64,000 bases of DNA. It comes from Martinezella hainanensis (GTDB lineage: Bacteria > Pseudomonadota > Alphaproteobacteria > Rhizobiales > Rhizobiaceae). This document shows, piece after piece, positions 1-10,082 of this stretch (the stretch's first letter is position 1; each line of letters opens with the position of its first letter). The stretch lies in assembly GCF_900094555.1 (NCBI RefSeq), contig NZ_FMAC01000001.1, forward strand, positions 186,001 to 250,000. The letters are read 5' to 3'. A program made the translations under genes and the position numbers. Below the pieces are notes generated by a model. It saw only the letters and a program-made list of their open reading frames with translations. It was not told where the DNA came from and ran no database searches.

Positions 1-284
1 TCCACCATCTGCTGCGTGACCGAAGGCGGAAACGGCGTAATCCCCTGCTTGGTGACACCGTGATTACCGGCAAAGATCGCCACCAGCGGCCGGGTCACGG
101 CCGGGGAACGACCGGTCCAGGCGGCAAGCCAAAAGGCGATTTCCTCGAGCCGACCGAGTGCGCCCGGCGGCTTGGTGAGCTGCGCATCACGTTCACGCGC
201 GGCCACGAGCGCCCGGGCATCCGGGCCTGGAAGGTCGCGCAGCAATGCTCGGAAATCGTCGAATGGGAGGCCGCTGACGCTCAT
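1..284 (-). CDS. cobT: Nicotinate-nucleotide--dimethylbenzimidazole phosphoribosyltransferase, N-terminal part
   Basis: This is the first ~94 residues of a protein cut by the window edge; it begins MSVSGLPFDDFRALLRDLPG and contains KPPGALGRLEEIA and a FAGNHGV segment, which match the start of the CobT family (CobU in Pseudomonas denitrificans naming). The enzyme joins dimethylbenzimidazole to the ribose phosphate of nicotinate mononucleotide to give alpha-ribazole phosphate, the lower ligand of cobalamin. The ATG at 284 is used because it gives the family N-terminus. It is divergent from cobS, whose product uses alpha-ribazole, with about 127 bases between the two starts. Family assignment is firm; the C-terminal active site is outside the window. 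Confidence 0.9.
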   Translation of the reverse strand, partial: MSVSGLPFDDFRALLRDLPGPDARALVAARERDAQLTKPPGALGRLEEIAFWLAAWTGRSPAVTRPLVAIFAGNHGVTKQGITPFPPSVTQQMV

Positions 285-411
285 GAATGCGTTCCTTGTC
301 TTTTAGTCTCAAATCGGGTTCTTTGCGTGCGACTCTATTAGTCCTGGGAATCGGTGCGAACAACTCCAAAAGCGCCCGATGCTGTCGCGCGTATGGCGGG
401 GAGAGGAAGAA

Positions 412-1188
412 ATGCGGGAATATATGCGTGACACCGCGCGCGCCGTCGCTTTCTTAAGCCGCGTCCCTGTGCCGTCGTCCTTCTTCGAAGGCGATGACGG
501 CAAGCTCTCGCGCACTTCTCGCGCCTTTCCAGTCGCCGGCTTGCTGATCGCCCTGCCCTCGACACTGACCTTCAGCGTGCTGCTCGCCCTCAACGCCGAT
601 CCGTTGATGGCAGCATTGCTGGCACTTGCCGTGCAGACGATCCTGACCGGCGCCCTCCATGAAGACGGACTCAGCGACACTGCAGACGGACTGGGTGGCG
701 GCAAAGACCGCGAGCGCGCGCTCGAAATCATGAAAGACAGCCGCATCGGCACTTACGGGGCGGCGGCATTGATACTGTCATTCGGATTGCGGGCTGCGGC
801 GCTTGCCGCCATCGCTCGGCATCTTCCGCCTGAGGATGCTGCTGTCGCGATCCTCGCCGCGGCCACCTTGAGCCGTGGCGCCATGGTCTGGCATTGGTAC
901 GCCCTGCCGTCGGCCAAACCGGATGGGGTCGCCGCGTCGGCAGGCAAGCCTGATGGCGACGCCATGCAGCTGGCGCTGATTGCGACACTTGGCCTCGCGA
1001 TACTGCTCATCGGTCCTGCCATGGGTGTTCCGGCGCTGGTTGGCTGCCTTCTTACGACAAGCGTCGCGACATTTCTGGCCACCCGATATATCAGTCAAAA
1101 ATTGGCCGGTCATACGGGTGATACGATCGGCGCGACCCAGCAGATTTGCGAGATCGCCTCCCTGTGTACTCTTGCCATGTGCGTTTGA
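412..1188 (+). CDS. cobS: Adenosylcobinamide-GDP ribazoletransferase (cobalamin synthase)
   Basis: This inner-membrane enzyme of 258 residues joins adenosylcobinamide-GDP to alpha-ribazole (or its phosphate) in the last steps of cobalamin synthesis. The family acidic motif [11 protein letters not shown] is at residues 83-93, followed by [12 protein letters not shown], and the rest is a series of hydrophobic membrane segments (about 40-60, 65-82, 130-160, 185-230). The chosen ATG at 412 has GAGAGGAAG just upstream; an ATG further upstream at 379 and one at 424 are alternatives. The same protein is called CobV in the P. denitrificans scheme. It is divergent from cobT, so both nucleotide-loop genes share one intergenic promoter region. 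Confidence 0.92.
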   Translation: MREYMRDTARAVAFLSRVPVPSSFFEGDDGKLSRTSRAFPVAGLLIALPSTLTFSVLLALNADPLMAALLALAVQTILTGALHEDGLSDTADGLGGGKDRERALEIMKDSRIGTYGAAALILSFGLRAAALAAIARHLPPEDAAVAILAAATLSRGAMVWHWYALPSAKPDGVAASAGKPDGDAMQLALIATLGLAILLIGPAMGVPALVGCLLTTSVATFLATRYISQKLAGHTGDTIGATQQICEIASLCTLAMCV

Positions 1189-1207
1189 AGCATCGATATA
1201 TGATCCC

Positions 1208-1429
1208 ATGCTGACACCTTGCATCCTCGTCTGCTCCATCGACCAAAATACCGGCTATTGCTTCGGTTGCGGCCGCACATCAGCCGAAATCGGCGCGTGG
1301 ATGAACTATAGCGACGAGGAACGCCGTGAGATCATGGAGCTGCTTCCGGAGCGTCTGACCAAGGTCGAACGCAAGCCGCGCCGGGAGACCCGCCGCCAAA
1401 GGATGGCACGGGAGCGCAGTGCCGTATGA
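1208..1429 (+). CDS. DUF1289 family small cysteine protein
   Basis: This protein of 73 residues has a cysteine-rich N-terminal half (CILVCSIDQ, then GYCFGCGRT) and an arginine-rich tail. The pattern of four cysteines with a WMNYSDEER segment matches the DUF1289 family, which is often described as a putative Fe-S or zinc protein of unknown role. The ATG at 1208 puts the first cysteine at residue 5, as in other members. The stop overlaps the start of the next gene in an ATGA, so the two are likely co-translated. No function can be given from sequence alone. Confidence 0.8.
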   Translation: MLTPCILVCSIDQNTGYCFGCGRTSAEIGAWMNYSDEERREIMELLPERLTKVERKPRRETRRQRMARERSAV

Positions 1430-2127
1430 ACCGCCTGAACATCGTTCTCGCCATTCTCGGCATCGGCCTCGCACTGCTCATCTTCAATAACAATACCGGC
1501 TCCACCTTCGGCATGCGCAACGATGACTTCGCGCGTGTTGTCTATCTCCTGCCGATCGCGCTGATGATGAGTGCCGCCGTATGGGGTAGCCGTCATACCG
1601 TCAGCCAGTCGGTCCGCAATCTCCTGATCTGGTTCGTCATCATCATGGCGCTCGCGACGGCCTATATCTATCGCTACGATGCCGAGCAGGTGGGTAACCG
1701 CGTCTTCGCCGGCTTGATGCCTGGCCACGCCGTCGTCGTCACGACGAGCGAAGGTGGTCAGGAAGTGATCCTCCACAAACGGTCGAGCGGGCATTTCGAA
1801 GCCCAGGTAATGATTAACGGCCAGCCGATCGATATGCTGATCGACACCGGCGCCAGCACCATCGCCTTGTCGCAGGAAGATGCCGAGCGCGTCGGCATCA
1901 TTCCAGAAAACCTCACCTATTCGATGACGGTATTGACCGCCAACGGTCGCGCCAGGGCAGCTCCCGTTGAGCTCGGCTCGGTGGCCATCGGTCCGATCAA
2001 GCGCAGGGATGTCGAGGCGAGCGTAGCCGAAGCGGGCAAGCTCGATCAGAGCCTGCTCGGCATGAGCTTCCTCGAAACTCTCGGGTCCATGCAGATGCAG
2101 ACCGACGAATTGCGGCTGCGCGACTAA
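1426..2127 (+). CDS. Membrane-anchored retropepsin-like aspartic protease (clan AA, TIGR02281 type)
   Basis: The protein of 233 residues has an N-terminal membrane region (about residues 1-80, at least three hydrophobic stretches) and a C-terminal retropepsin fold domain. The catalytic motif is MLIDTGAST near residue 140, preceded by the strand GHFEAQVMINGQPI and followed by NGRARAAPVELGSVAIG and the flap-side segment SLLGMSFLETLG. Such single-domain proteases act as dimers, so only one DTG is expected. Substrates of the bacterial family are mostly unknown. It overlaps the DUF1289 gene by four bases, which suggests one transcription unit. Confidence 0.8.
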   Translation: MNRLNIVLAILGIGLALLIFNNNTGSTFGMRNDDFARVVYLLPIALMMSAAVWGSRHTVSQSVRNLLIWFVIIMALATAYIYRYDAEQVGNRVFAGLMPGHAVVVTTSEGGQEVILHKRSSGHFEAQVMINGQPIDMLIDTGASTIALSQEDAERVGIIPENLTYSMTVLTANGRARAAPVELGSVAIGPIKRRDVEASVAEAGKLDQSLLGMSFLETLGSMQMQTDELRLRD

Positions 2128-2233
2128 AGGATATGAGCCATCGCATGGGATAGTTCGGTTGGGACCGAAGCATTCGCCGGTCTCTTCACTCTAGAAAACG
2201 GCATGTCCGAACTGCATGAAGAGTGAAACGCCC

Positions 2234-3139
2234 ATGACACCTGCAAGACCCAACCTGACAACCGAACTGCTGCTTCTCCTTGCCCTCGCAACCTGCTGGG
2301 GCGCCTCCTACACTTTCATCCGCGTCGGCGTGGCAACCATTCCACCGATCACGCTGATTGCCGCCCGTACCTTGATCGCCGGCCTTGTCCTGCTCGCCAT
2401 CATTCGCTGGCGCGGCCTGAGCCTGCCGAGGGATGCAGCCACCTGGAAGCGCTTTCTCATTCAGTCCTGCCTCAACAGCGCCATCCCCTTCACGCTGATC
2501 GCATGGGCAGAACAGACCGTCGATGCCGGCCTGGCGACCATATTGAATTCCACGACGCCGATCTTCGCCTTCCTGATCGCCGCGTTCCTGCTGCGCAGCG
2601 AGCCGCTGACGGGCCGCAAGCTGTTTGGCGTGATTGTGGGCATGGCGGGCATTTGCCTGGTCATCGGCCTCGATGCGCTGCATGGCATGGGCCGCCAGTT
2701 GCTGCCGCAACTCTCTGTCGTCGTCGCATCGATCTGCTATGCCTGCGCCGCGCTGTTCGGCCGCAACTTCAAGGGCCTGGACCCGATGATGCCCGCGGCA
2801 GGCTCATTGCTCTGCGGTGCGGCACTTCTCATTCCCGCCAGCCTGGTTTTCGAACACCCCTGGCAGATCGCGCCGTCCACGGCCTCAATTCTGTCATTGC
2901 TCGGGCTGTCGGTCATCTCGACCGCGCTCGCCTTCAGCATCTACTTCCGGCTTATCCAGACCCTCGGTTCGGTCGGCACGACGGCACAGGCCTATCTGCG
3001 CGTCCCGATCGGCGTCGGCATCTGTGTGATTTTCCTCGGCGAACCCCTGTCCCCGACCGCAGCCATCGGCCTCGTCTGCGTGGTGGCCGGCGTCATGGCC
3101 ATGACCATCGCGCCGCGCAAGCGAGCCATAGCGGGATAA
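2234..3139 (+). CDS. EamA/DMT-superfamily exporter
   Basis: A ten-helix drug/metabolite transporter of 301 residues with two EamA repeats. The first begins near LLLLLALATCWGASYTFIRVG and the second near LLPQLSVVVASICYACAALFGR. Proteins of this type export amino acids, metabolites or drugs across the inner membrane; the substrate cannot be read from the sequence. I chose the ATG at 2234 because GAAGAG lies 10 bases upstream; an in-frame ATG at 2216 would add six residues but has no visible ribosome site. It is separated from the protease gene by about 100 bases and probably has its own promoter. Confidence 0.85.
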   Translation: MTPARPNLTTELLLLLALATCWGASYTFIRVGVATIPPITLIAARTLIAGLVLLAIIRWRGLSLPRDAATWKRFLIQSCLNSAIPFTLIAWAEQTVDAGLATILNSTTPIFAFLIAAFLLRSEPLTGRKLFGVIVGMAGICLVIGLDALHGMGRQLLPQLSVVVASICYACAALFGRNFKGLDPMMPAAGSLLCGAALLIPASLVFEHPWQIAPSTASILSLLGLSVISTALAFSIYFRLIQTLGSVGTTAQAYLRVPIGVGICVIFLGEPLSPTAAIGLVCVVAGVMAMTIAPRKRAIAG

Positions 3140-3169
3140 AGCGATCGGCTCCGACCGGCCCGCGATGGA

Positions 3170-3700
3170 TCAGGTCAAAAGCGAAAGATCATCCCAGGCA
3201 AAAATCAGATTGTCGGAGCGCCAGATCGGCCCCGGATCCACATACTGGCCGACCAATTGTCCGCCGAGCGCGCGGTAAAAGGCAATTGCCGGCTCGTTGC
3301 CCACAACCACGCCCAGACCGATAGCGGAATACCCCATCGACACAAATTCTCGCGCCATGTCTCGCATCAGCCGACGGCCGATTCCCTGGCGCTTGATAGC
3401 TGGATCGACATAGAGCGACTTTATCTCGCCACGTCCCTCGAATGCCGGCTCGAACGAAGCCGCAATTGCGCCGATGCCGACGAGCCGGTCGTCCAGTACC
3501 GCCAGAAGAACGCGCTGATCCCTTCGGGGATTGGCAAGCATGTCGGCCCAGCGCATGCGACGGTATTCCTCGTCAAGCGCCTGATAGACATCGGCAGGCG
3601 CAAGATCGCGGTAGGCGTCGCACCAGATCGCGCGATGCAGCCTGGCGATATCGGCAACGTCATCGACGAGAGCCGACCTGATCGTGATATCAGCCGTCAC
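3170..3700 (-). CDS. GNAT family N-acetyltransferase
   Basis: A protein of 176 residues with a complete GNAT fold. The acetyl-CoA binding motif A is seen as IKSLYVDPAIKRQGIGRRLM (R/QxxGxG), followed by the GVVVGNEPAIAFYRALGG segment of motif B. Such enzymes transfer an acetyl group from acetyl-CoA to an amine, but the acceptor is not predictable. The start is a GTG at 3700 that overlaps the folC stop codon by four bases (GTGA), so it is translated downstream of folC in one operon. Confidence 0.85.
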   Translation of the reverse strand: MTADITIRSALVDDVADIARLHRAIWCDAYRDLAPADVYQALDEEYRRMRWADMLANPRRDQRVLLAVLDDRLVGIGAIAASFEPAFEGRGEIKSLYVDPAIKRQGIGRRLMRDMAREFVSMGYSAIGLGVVVGNEPAIAFYRALGGQLVGQYVDPGPIWRSDNLIFAWDDLSLLT

Positions 3701-5028
3701 CCGACATTCCCCAGAACGGTGCCGCGCAATGCCCCGACAAGATAGAGCGATCCGGTGACGAGCATCCAGCCGTCCGTTTCGGCAAGCTTCATAGTCGCCA
3801 GTTCCAGCGCCCTGTGCGGGTCCGGTTCAGCCTCGCACGCCAAGCCCATGGATTTCGCCAGCATTTCCAAATCCCGCGCGGCATGGGCGCGGCCGGATCC
3901 GGACGCCTCGGTAAACACCACATAGGCGACGTGCCGTGAGAGCACTTCGATAAAGCCGGGCGCATCCTTGTCGGACGCCAAGGCAACGACGGCAATGCAA
4001 TCACCGCTGACGCTGGCGGAGCGAGCGATATCGCGTAAGACAGCCTCGATATTGAACGGCACATGCGCGCCGTCCATAATCACCGGCAGTGTCTGTCGTC
4101 CGTCCTGCAATGCCGGCGGCAGCAGGAAGTCGAAACGCTCCATTCGCCCCGGCAGCCGCGCCTTGTCGACAACGGCCGGATCGAGCAGCCATGCACCGAT
4201 CGGCTGGCCTTTTGCATTTCTTTCCAGCACGCTCTCGCCTTGTCGTCCCAGATGATCGAACACAAGGCCGACCAGCGCGATGTTGGTCTCCACAATCGTC
4301 GCATCTTCGGGAAGCTCGGTTCGAAGCACCTTGCAGCCCAGTTCGTCGGCGCGCTGCTGTACGACCTGCCCCGCGGCATCATCGGCGGCAAGCGTGGTGA
4401 CAAGCGTTGCGCCGCGCTTCAATATGCCCACCTTCTCGCCCGCGATCGCCTCGCGCGTGACCCCAAGAATTTCCGTGTGCTCCAGTCCGATGTTGGTGAC
4501 AATGGCCACTTCGCCGAAGACCACGTTTGTCGAATCCAGCCTGCCGCCCAGCCCGACTTCGACCACGACCCAGTTCAAGGCTGCATCTCTGAAGGTGACG
4601 AAGGCTGCAGCCGTTATTACGTCGAACCAGGTAGCATCCTCGCCGGCAGTTGCGGCTTGCTTCGCGCTCTCATAGCTGTCCAACACCTGCATGATCGCCT
4701 TCGCCAGCGCATCGTCCTCGACCTCGCGGCCGAGAACGCTGACACGCTCGTTCACACGGTCGACATGCGGCGACCCGTAACGACCGACCCGCCACCCTGC
4801 CCGCAACAATCCAGCTTCGAGAAGCGCCGAGACCGATCCCTTGCCCTTGGTACCGGCAACGTGGATGGCGCGGAAGCTTCGATGAGGGTCGCCCAAACGC
4901 TGCATGAGATCGAGCATCGGCTCGAGACCGACCCGCATCTCTCCGCGCGGCTTGCGCTCCCAGTTGGTCAGTTGATCGAGCCGGGAGAGTGCTTGGGATA
5001 GCAGCTGGCTGGGATGGGACTGCGACAT
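3697..5028 (-). CDS. folC: Bifunctional dihydrofolate synthase / folylpolyglutamate synthase
   Basis: This Mur-ligase family enzyme of 443 residues adds L-glutamate to dihydropteroate and then extends the glutamate tail of tetrahydrofolates, using ATP. The P-loop AGTKGKGSVSA is at residues 58-68, the SPHVDRVNERVSV folate-site segment follows near 105, and the C-terminal ligase domain contains DGAHVPFN. The length is normal for the family. It is followed by a GNAT gene with a 4-base overlap. In many rhizobia folC sits by accD, which is not present here. Confidence 0.95.
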   Translation of the reverse strand: MSQSHPSQLLSQALSRLDQLTNWERKPRGEMRVGLEPMLDLMQRLGDPHRSFRAIHVAGTKGKGSVSALLEAGLLRAGWRVGRYGSPHVDRVNERVSVLGREVEDDALAKAIMQVLDSYESAKQAATAGEDATWFDVITAAAFVTFRDAALNWVVVEVGLGGRLDSTNVVFGEVAIVTNIGLEHTEILGVTREAIAGEKVGILKRGATLVTTLAADDAAGQVVQQRADELGCKVLRTELPEDATIVETNIALVGLVFDHLGRQGESVLERNAKGQPIGAWLLDPAVVDKARLPGRMERFDFLLPPALQDGRQTLPVIMDGAHVPFNIEAVLRDIARSASVSGDCIAVVALASDKDAPGFIEVLSRHVAYVVFTEASGSGRAHAARDLEMLAKSMGLACEAEPDPHRALELATMKLAETDGWMLVTGSLYLVGALRGTVLGNVG

Positions 5029-5107
5029 GGGACCGCCTTTTCAATGATTTTCTTGCGGCTCTACGAAGGCCGCAAGCTTCATTAGCCCCACCCATCCAGT
5101 ACCGCCA

Positions 5108-5865
5108 TCAGTTTCTCAATCGATACCCCGTCCTGAAAATCCACCCAAGGATCGCCAGACAGACGACGAGGAAGAGCGTGATCATGGCAAGACTTAACAC
5201 CGGATTGACGTCGGCGATGCCATAGAAACTCCAGCGGAAGCCGCTGACAAGATAGAGAACCGGGTTGAGATGGCTGACCGCCTGCCAGAAGGGCGGCAGC
5301 ATGTTGATCGAGTAGAAGCTGCCGCCGAGGAAGGTCAGTGGCGGCACGACCAGCATCGGGATCAGGTTCAACTGCTCGAAATTGCCCGCCCATATGCCGA
5401 TCATGAAGCCGAACAGGCTGAAGGTGACTGCCGTCAGCACAAAAAACAGGATCATCATGAACGGATGCTCGATCCTGATATCGACGAAGAAACTCGCGGT
5501 TGCCAGGATAATCAGACCGATCAGCATCCCCTTGGTCGCCGCCGCACCCACATAGCCGAGAACAATCTCGGTCATGGCGACAGGCGCCGACAGCACCTCG
5601 TAGATCGTACCGGTGAATTTCGGGAAATAGATGCCGAAGGAGCCGTTGCTGATGCACTGTCCGAGCAAGGTCAGCATGATCAGGCCCGGCGTGATGAACG
5701 CCCCGTAGGAAACGCCCTCGACCAGATTGATGCGCGATCCGATCGCCGCACCGAACACGATGAAATAGAGCGATGTGGAAATGACCGGCGAGACCACGCT
5801 CTGCAGCAGCGTGCGGCGCGTGCGGGCCATTTCGAAAGCGTAGATGGACTTGACCGCTTCGAAGT

Positions 5866-5869
<4 letters not shown>
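5108..5869 (-). CDS. ABC-2 type transporter permease
   Basis: The product has 253 residues and six predicted membrane helices, with the ABC-2 membrane signature around [17 protein letters not shown]. It resembles YadH of E. coli and NodJ-type export permeases. With the ATPase encoded just upstream it should form an ABC exporter in the inner membrane; the cargo is unknown. Its start overlaps the stop of the ATPase gene (ATGA at 5866-5869), a strong sign of paired translation. It lies downstream of, and in the same direction as, the ATPase gene and is followed by about 100 bases before the next gene. Confidence 0.88.
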
Positions 5870-6792
<923 letters not shown>

Positions 6793-6944
6793 GGTCAGGC
6801 AAAGTCCGGCTTTTATGATGAATTTCGCGGCGTTTGCCCGCTATATAGCCGGTCTTGCGTTTTTACCACCCCATGGTGGTGGAACACAGCGTTCGCTTAA
6901 GTCAAATAAGCTGTCATCAAATCGTGACCTTCGTCGGGCATATA

Positions 6945-7155
6945 GCTCCTTAGGTGAGCAACGTTTGTCGCAACTCCGCCCAACGCCTCTTGGCGACACC
7001 GTCAGCGCCTGCTGTATTGGCCGATTTATTGCCCTCGCATTCATATTGCGTGCATCATCATTGCAACATGAAGTTCTTTTCTGGAGCAGGCAAGGATCCC
7101 CCGTCGTTGCCATGCTCCGCTCAAGCCGGCCCAGCCGGCTTTTTTCTTTTTTGCC
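6945..7155 (+). ncRNA. Candidate small RNA gene ending in a strong terminator
   Basis: The 386 bases between the ABC ATPase start (6792) and the next gene (ends 7179) hold no convincing protein gene, yet a perfect intrinsic terminator points rightward at 7123-7152 and nothing coded on the plus strand precedes it. The sequence before it can fold: CCTGCT at 7007-7012 can pair with AGCAGG at 7085-7090. A small RNA starting near 6945-6990 is the simplest explanation. The 5' end is a guess and I could not match the RNA to a known family. Confidence 0.3.
7123..7152 (+). terminator. Intrinsic terminator
   Basis: An 8-bp perfect stem AAGCCGGC/GCCGGCTT with a 3-base loop is followed by a run of T broken by one C. 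The T-run is only on the plus strand, so it ends rightward transcription. Confidence 0.8.
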
Positions 7156-7178
7156 AGCTTACGATCGGAAAACGTGAC

Positions 7179-7433
7179 CTACCAGTTGCCATTCACACCA
7201 CAGCCGGCAGGTGGCAGGGTCTTGTGCTCGAAGCGCGCCTTCAGCATTGCGCAGCCCTTGTCGCGAATAGGTCCGGGCATCATGGAATTGAGACCAATGC
7301 CGACTTCATCGAAGGGATCGTCGGCATAGGCGACATAAGCGTACCAGCGACCGCCGATGACGATAACGATGGCAATCAGCGCGGCAACGAGCGCCCTTCC
7401 CAGGCTTCTCTTTCGTCTCGGTACGTCTTCCAT
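7179..7433 (-). CDS. Small single-pass membrane protein of unknown function
   Basis: The predicted protein has 84 residues: a short basic N-terminus (PRRKRSLGR), one hydrophobic helix (about 14-27, LVAALIAIVIVIGG) and a periplasmic tail with two cysteines (GCAMLKARF and AGCGVNGNW) that could form a disulfide. The start at 7433 has GAGAGGGG just upstream. It is followed by the extensin-like gene on the same strand upstream, about 100 bases away. I do not recognise the family; coding nature is supported by the ribosome site and membrane topology. Confidence 0.6.
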   Translation of the reverse strand: MEDVPRRKRSLGRALVAALIAIVIVIGGRWYAYVAYADDPFDEVGIGLNSMMPGPIRDKGCAMLKARFEHKTLPPAGCGVNGNW

Positions 7434-7539
7434 GAGCCCCTCTCTTGCCCTCGGCGCGCGCTGTTAAGCGCGATCCCACCGATAGGTAAATCAGCTTCTC
7501 CGTTTGGCAAGGGTGGATGCTGTCCCGGCAAAGGGCCAA

Positions 7540-8733
7540 TCAAAGGCTGCAATAGCGCCGGCCGCCCTTTCGATCCCTGAGGTCGAAATGGAAGTGATTC
7601 CAGTGCTCCGGATTGCTGCCCGGTCCGAGCACAGTATCGAAATAGCGGCAACTGTCGCTGCGTACCGCTTTGAGCAAGCGTCCTTCCCTGAAGGAGAACA
7701 GGCCCTTCCTCCGCACGTCGATTACATGGCCGTTCTTGAGAATGAAGGTGCCCACATCGATCGCATTGCCATGGGCATGCTCCGACATCGGATTATAGCG
7801 TTGCCGGCTATTGTTCATTCGCCGGCAGGAATATCCGCCAAGCGGTACGATCGTGCCGATGCCCGTCCAGTAGCGCGTGCGCGCGGCTGGGGCGAGCTCG
7901 TTCTTCACCCATTTGGCGAAGGCGAGCGTCACTTGGCAATTCAATGTGACAGCAGGTCTGACCGCAATATTGCCGGACAGACCGCTCAGCGAAACCGGAT
8001 AGGGAACCTGACATGCAGGCCCGTTGGATATGGCCGGCTTGTCGGTATAGACGACGCCCATGCGCTGCAACTCCTGTCGGCAGGCAACTTCCGAGGGCGG
8101 CATCATACCCGGCGTCGATTGCGGCGCTTCGAATTGCTGATCGAGGCGCGGTATCGGATTTTCGACACGCGGCAGCATCGCGACCTGCGTTCCCGGCAAC
8201 TGCCTCGGTATCCGCGATTGGTTGAGCTCGGCCTGCGCGGCCGGGCGCTGAACAATCGACCGGTTGGTCTGTACCGGAGCATCGGTGCCGATGCCGTCGA
8301 CCACGGGTTGGTCAGACTGACCTTCGGCAATATTCTGCTGCTCTTCCTGCGCCAATCCGACAACCGATCCGGATTGCTCTTCCTCACTCGGCCCGACGCC
8401 GAGTTCGGCATCCATATTGACGCCTTGCGAGGGAACCTCCGATTGCTGCGCCAGCCCAACCTCGACGTCCGAAGTGGTCACGGCCTCGCCGGTTCCGTTG
8501 GAGCGAACGGGACCACCGCTCTTGTAATTGCTCGATGCGGAGACGACGGGATCCTGTACCCCTTGATAGGCAAACTGCCGCTGCGGCACGCTGCGATGCG
8601 GCTTGATGGATCCGACACGCGAGGAACTATCGATGCTGGAGGGCGGCACGAGACTATCTGCCGTACAGGCGACCAACGCCGACGACAACAGCAATGGCAG
8701 CGCGATCCGCCGTAGAATGGGTAAAATGGTCAT
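7540..8733 (-). CDS. Extensin-like family lipoprotein (putative M15-type peptidoglycan peptidase)
   Basis: A protein of 397 residues. The N-terminus is a lipoprotein signal (LLLSSALVACTADS, lipobox cysteine about residue 22). A low-complexity linker rich in Gln, Ser and Pro covers about residues 30-210. The C-terminal ~180 residues are the extensin-like domain, which resembles zinc D-Ala-D-Ala peptidases: SEHAHGNAIDVG provides the SxHxxGxAxD motif and HWNHFHFD the closing HxH, with paired cysteines (CRQEL, ACQVPY, NCQVT, YSCRR). It may cleave or remodel cell wall from the inner or outer membrane. Longer in-frame starts upstream lack the signal peptide, so ATG 8733 is preferred. Confidence 0.85.
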   Translation of the reverse strand: MTILPILRRIALPLLLSSALVACTADSLVPPSSIDSSSRVGSIKPHRSVPQRQFAYQGVQDPVVSASSNYKSGGPVRSNGTGEAVTTSDVEVGLAQQSEVPSQGVNMDAELGVGPSEEEQSGSVVGLAQEEQQNIAEGQSDQPVVDGIGTDAPVQTNRSIVQRPAAQAELNQSRIPRQLPGTQVAMLPRVENPIPRLDQQFEAPQSTPGMMPPSEVACRQELQRMGVVYTDKPAISNGPACQVPYPVSLSGLSGNIAVRPAVTLNCQVTLAFAKWVKNELAPAARTRYWTGIGTIVPLGGYSCRRMNNSRQRYNPMSEHAHGNAIDVGTFILKNGHVIDVRRKGLFSFREGRLLKAVRSDSCRYFDTVLGPGSNPEHWNHFHFDLRDRKGGRRYCSL

Positions 8734-8976
8734 ACTCCTGATCCGCTGCCCCAGCCACGGTCGGTAACGATTACAAATCCTAAATGGGAAGGGTGAACGA
8801 AAGCTTACCGCAGGAGGATCTCGTTGTTTCGTGCTGGAACCACAGGAGCATGGAATGACATGAAGCAAGGCACACGGTTCACAGGAGTCCTCCATGGAAA
8901 TGCCGGCATGGCTTTTCCATCGCGGCAGGATTGCATAGGCTGATTGTCGGAATCGACCGTGAACAGGAGCAGACGA

Positions 8977-9366
8977 ATGAATGATAGCGTCAAACCGAGA
9001 GGCGAGCTGACATTGCGCACGCTTGCCATGCCCGCCGACGCCAATCCTGCCGGCGATATTTTCGGCGGCTGGGTCATGGCACAGATGGACTTGGCAAGCG
9101 GCATCCGCGCCGCCGAACGGGCGCGCGGCCGCGTGGTCACGGCAGCGGTCAAGGAGATGGCTTTCGAGCTGCCCGTCAAGATCGGCGATACGCTGAGCGT
9201 CTTCACCGATATCGAACGCGTCGGCCGCACCTCGATCACCTTGAGCGTCGAAGCCTGGGCGCACCGTGCGCGCTACAATAGCCTCGAGAAGGTCACCGCC
9301 GCGACATTCATCATGGTCGCCCTTGATGAGGATGGCTTGCCGAAGGCTGTACCAGGGGAGAGCTGA
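8977..9366 (+). CDS. Acyl-CoA thioesterase (YciA-like hotdog protein)
   Basis: A hotdog-fold thioesterase of 129 residues that should hydrolyse acyl-CoA to free acid and CoA. The family segment GDIFGGWVMAQMDLASGIRA holds the central helix and active-site acidic residue, followed by VVTAAVKEMAFELPVKIGD. The ATG at 8977 has AGGAG seven bases upstream, which decides the start over upstream GTG and TTG codons. The next gene starts four bases after its stop, so the two are probably co-transcribed. Confidence 0.88.
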   Translation: MNDSVKPRGELTLRTLAMPADANPAGDIFGGWVMAQMDLASGIRAAERARGRVVTAAVKEMAFELPVKIGDTLSVFTDIERVGRTSITLSVEAWAHRARYNSLEKVTAATFIMVALDEDGLPKAVPGES

Positions 9367-9370
9367 CGCA

Positions 9371-9961
9371 ATGGGTTCCGCACACGCACCGGAAGTCTAC
9401 GTCTACATCAGGACGGTCATGAGCATGGTGATCGGCCTTTCGCTCGCCCAGCTTCTGACCCGGCTTGCCGGCTTCGTGCAGGCGCCGGGCAAGAACAAGA
9501 TCTACCTCGTCCATATCGGCTGGGTCTTGTCGATGTTCCTGTTCATCATCCATTTCTGGTGGTGGGAATATCGGCTGCAATCCGTCGCTCAGATCAATTT
9601 CGGCGTCTACCTCTTCCTGATCTGTTTCTGCTGCCTCTTCTATTTCCTCTGCGTCTTGCTCAATCCGCCCTCGGTCGAAGATTACGGCGGCTTCGAGGAA
9701 TATTTCATCTCCCGCCGGCGTTGGTTTTTCGGCCTGCTCGCCGTGACCTATGCCGTCGATCTCATCGACACATTGCTGAAGGGTGGAGCCTATTTCCAGT
9801 CGCTAGGCTGGGAGTATCCAATACGTAATGTCGTCTACGTCGTCCTGTGTATCATCGCCGCGATCACGGCCAACCGGCGTTTCCAGGCGGCTTTCGTGAC
9901 CGTCGGCCTGATTTACCAGATTACATGGATCTTCCGTCTCTACGACGTGCTTCCGGTCTAG
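9371..9961 (+). CDS. Conserved multi-pass membrane protein, function unknown
   Basis: The product has 196 residues and about six hydrophobic segments, with aromatic-rich stretches such as FIIHFWWWEYRLQ and FLICFCCLFYFLC. The start ATG at 9371 follows the thioesterase stop almost directly. I do not recognise a characterised family. Its placement behind the thioesterase suggests one operon but gives no clear function. Confidence 0.7.
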   Translation: MGSAHAPEVYVYIRTVMSMVIGLSLAQLLTRLAGFVQAPGKNKIYLVHIGWVLSMFLFIIHFWWWEYRLQSVAQINFGVYLFLICFCCLFYFLCVLLNPPSVEDYGGFEEYFISRRRWFFGLLAVTYAVDLIDTLLKGGAYFQSLGWEYPIRNVVYVVLCIIAAITANRRFQAAFVTVGLIYQITWIFRLYDVLPV

Positions 9962-10082
9962 CGATCTTATTCCGCTCGGCGTTAAAGCGGCTGCCATTTC
10001 GATGCTTCACGATCTTTAACCAAGACATCGCCATATTGTTCAGATCGATTATGCTCTGAGACGCAGGTGGGAGACTCAAGCC

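Noticed and set aside
7504..8715. Plus-strand frame of ~400 codons at the extensin-like gene
   Set aside because: The minus-strand gene has a lipoprotein signal and catalytic motifs; the opposite frame has none.
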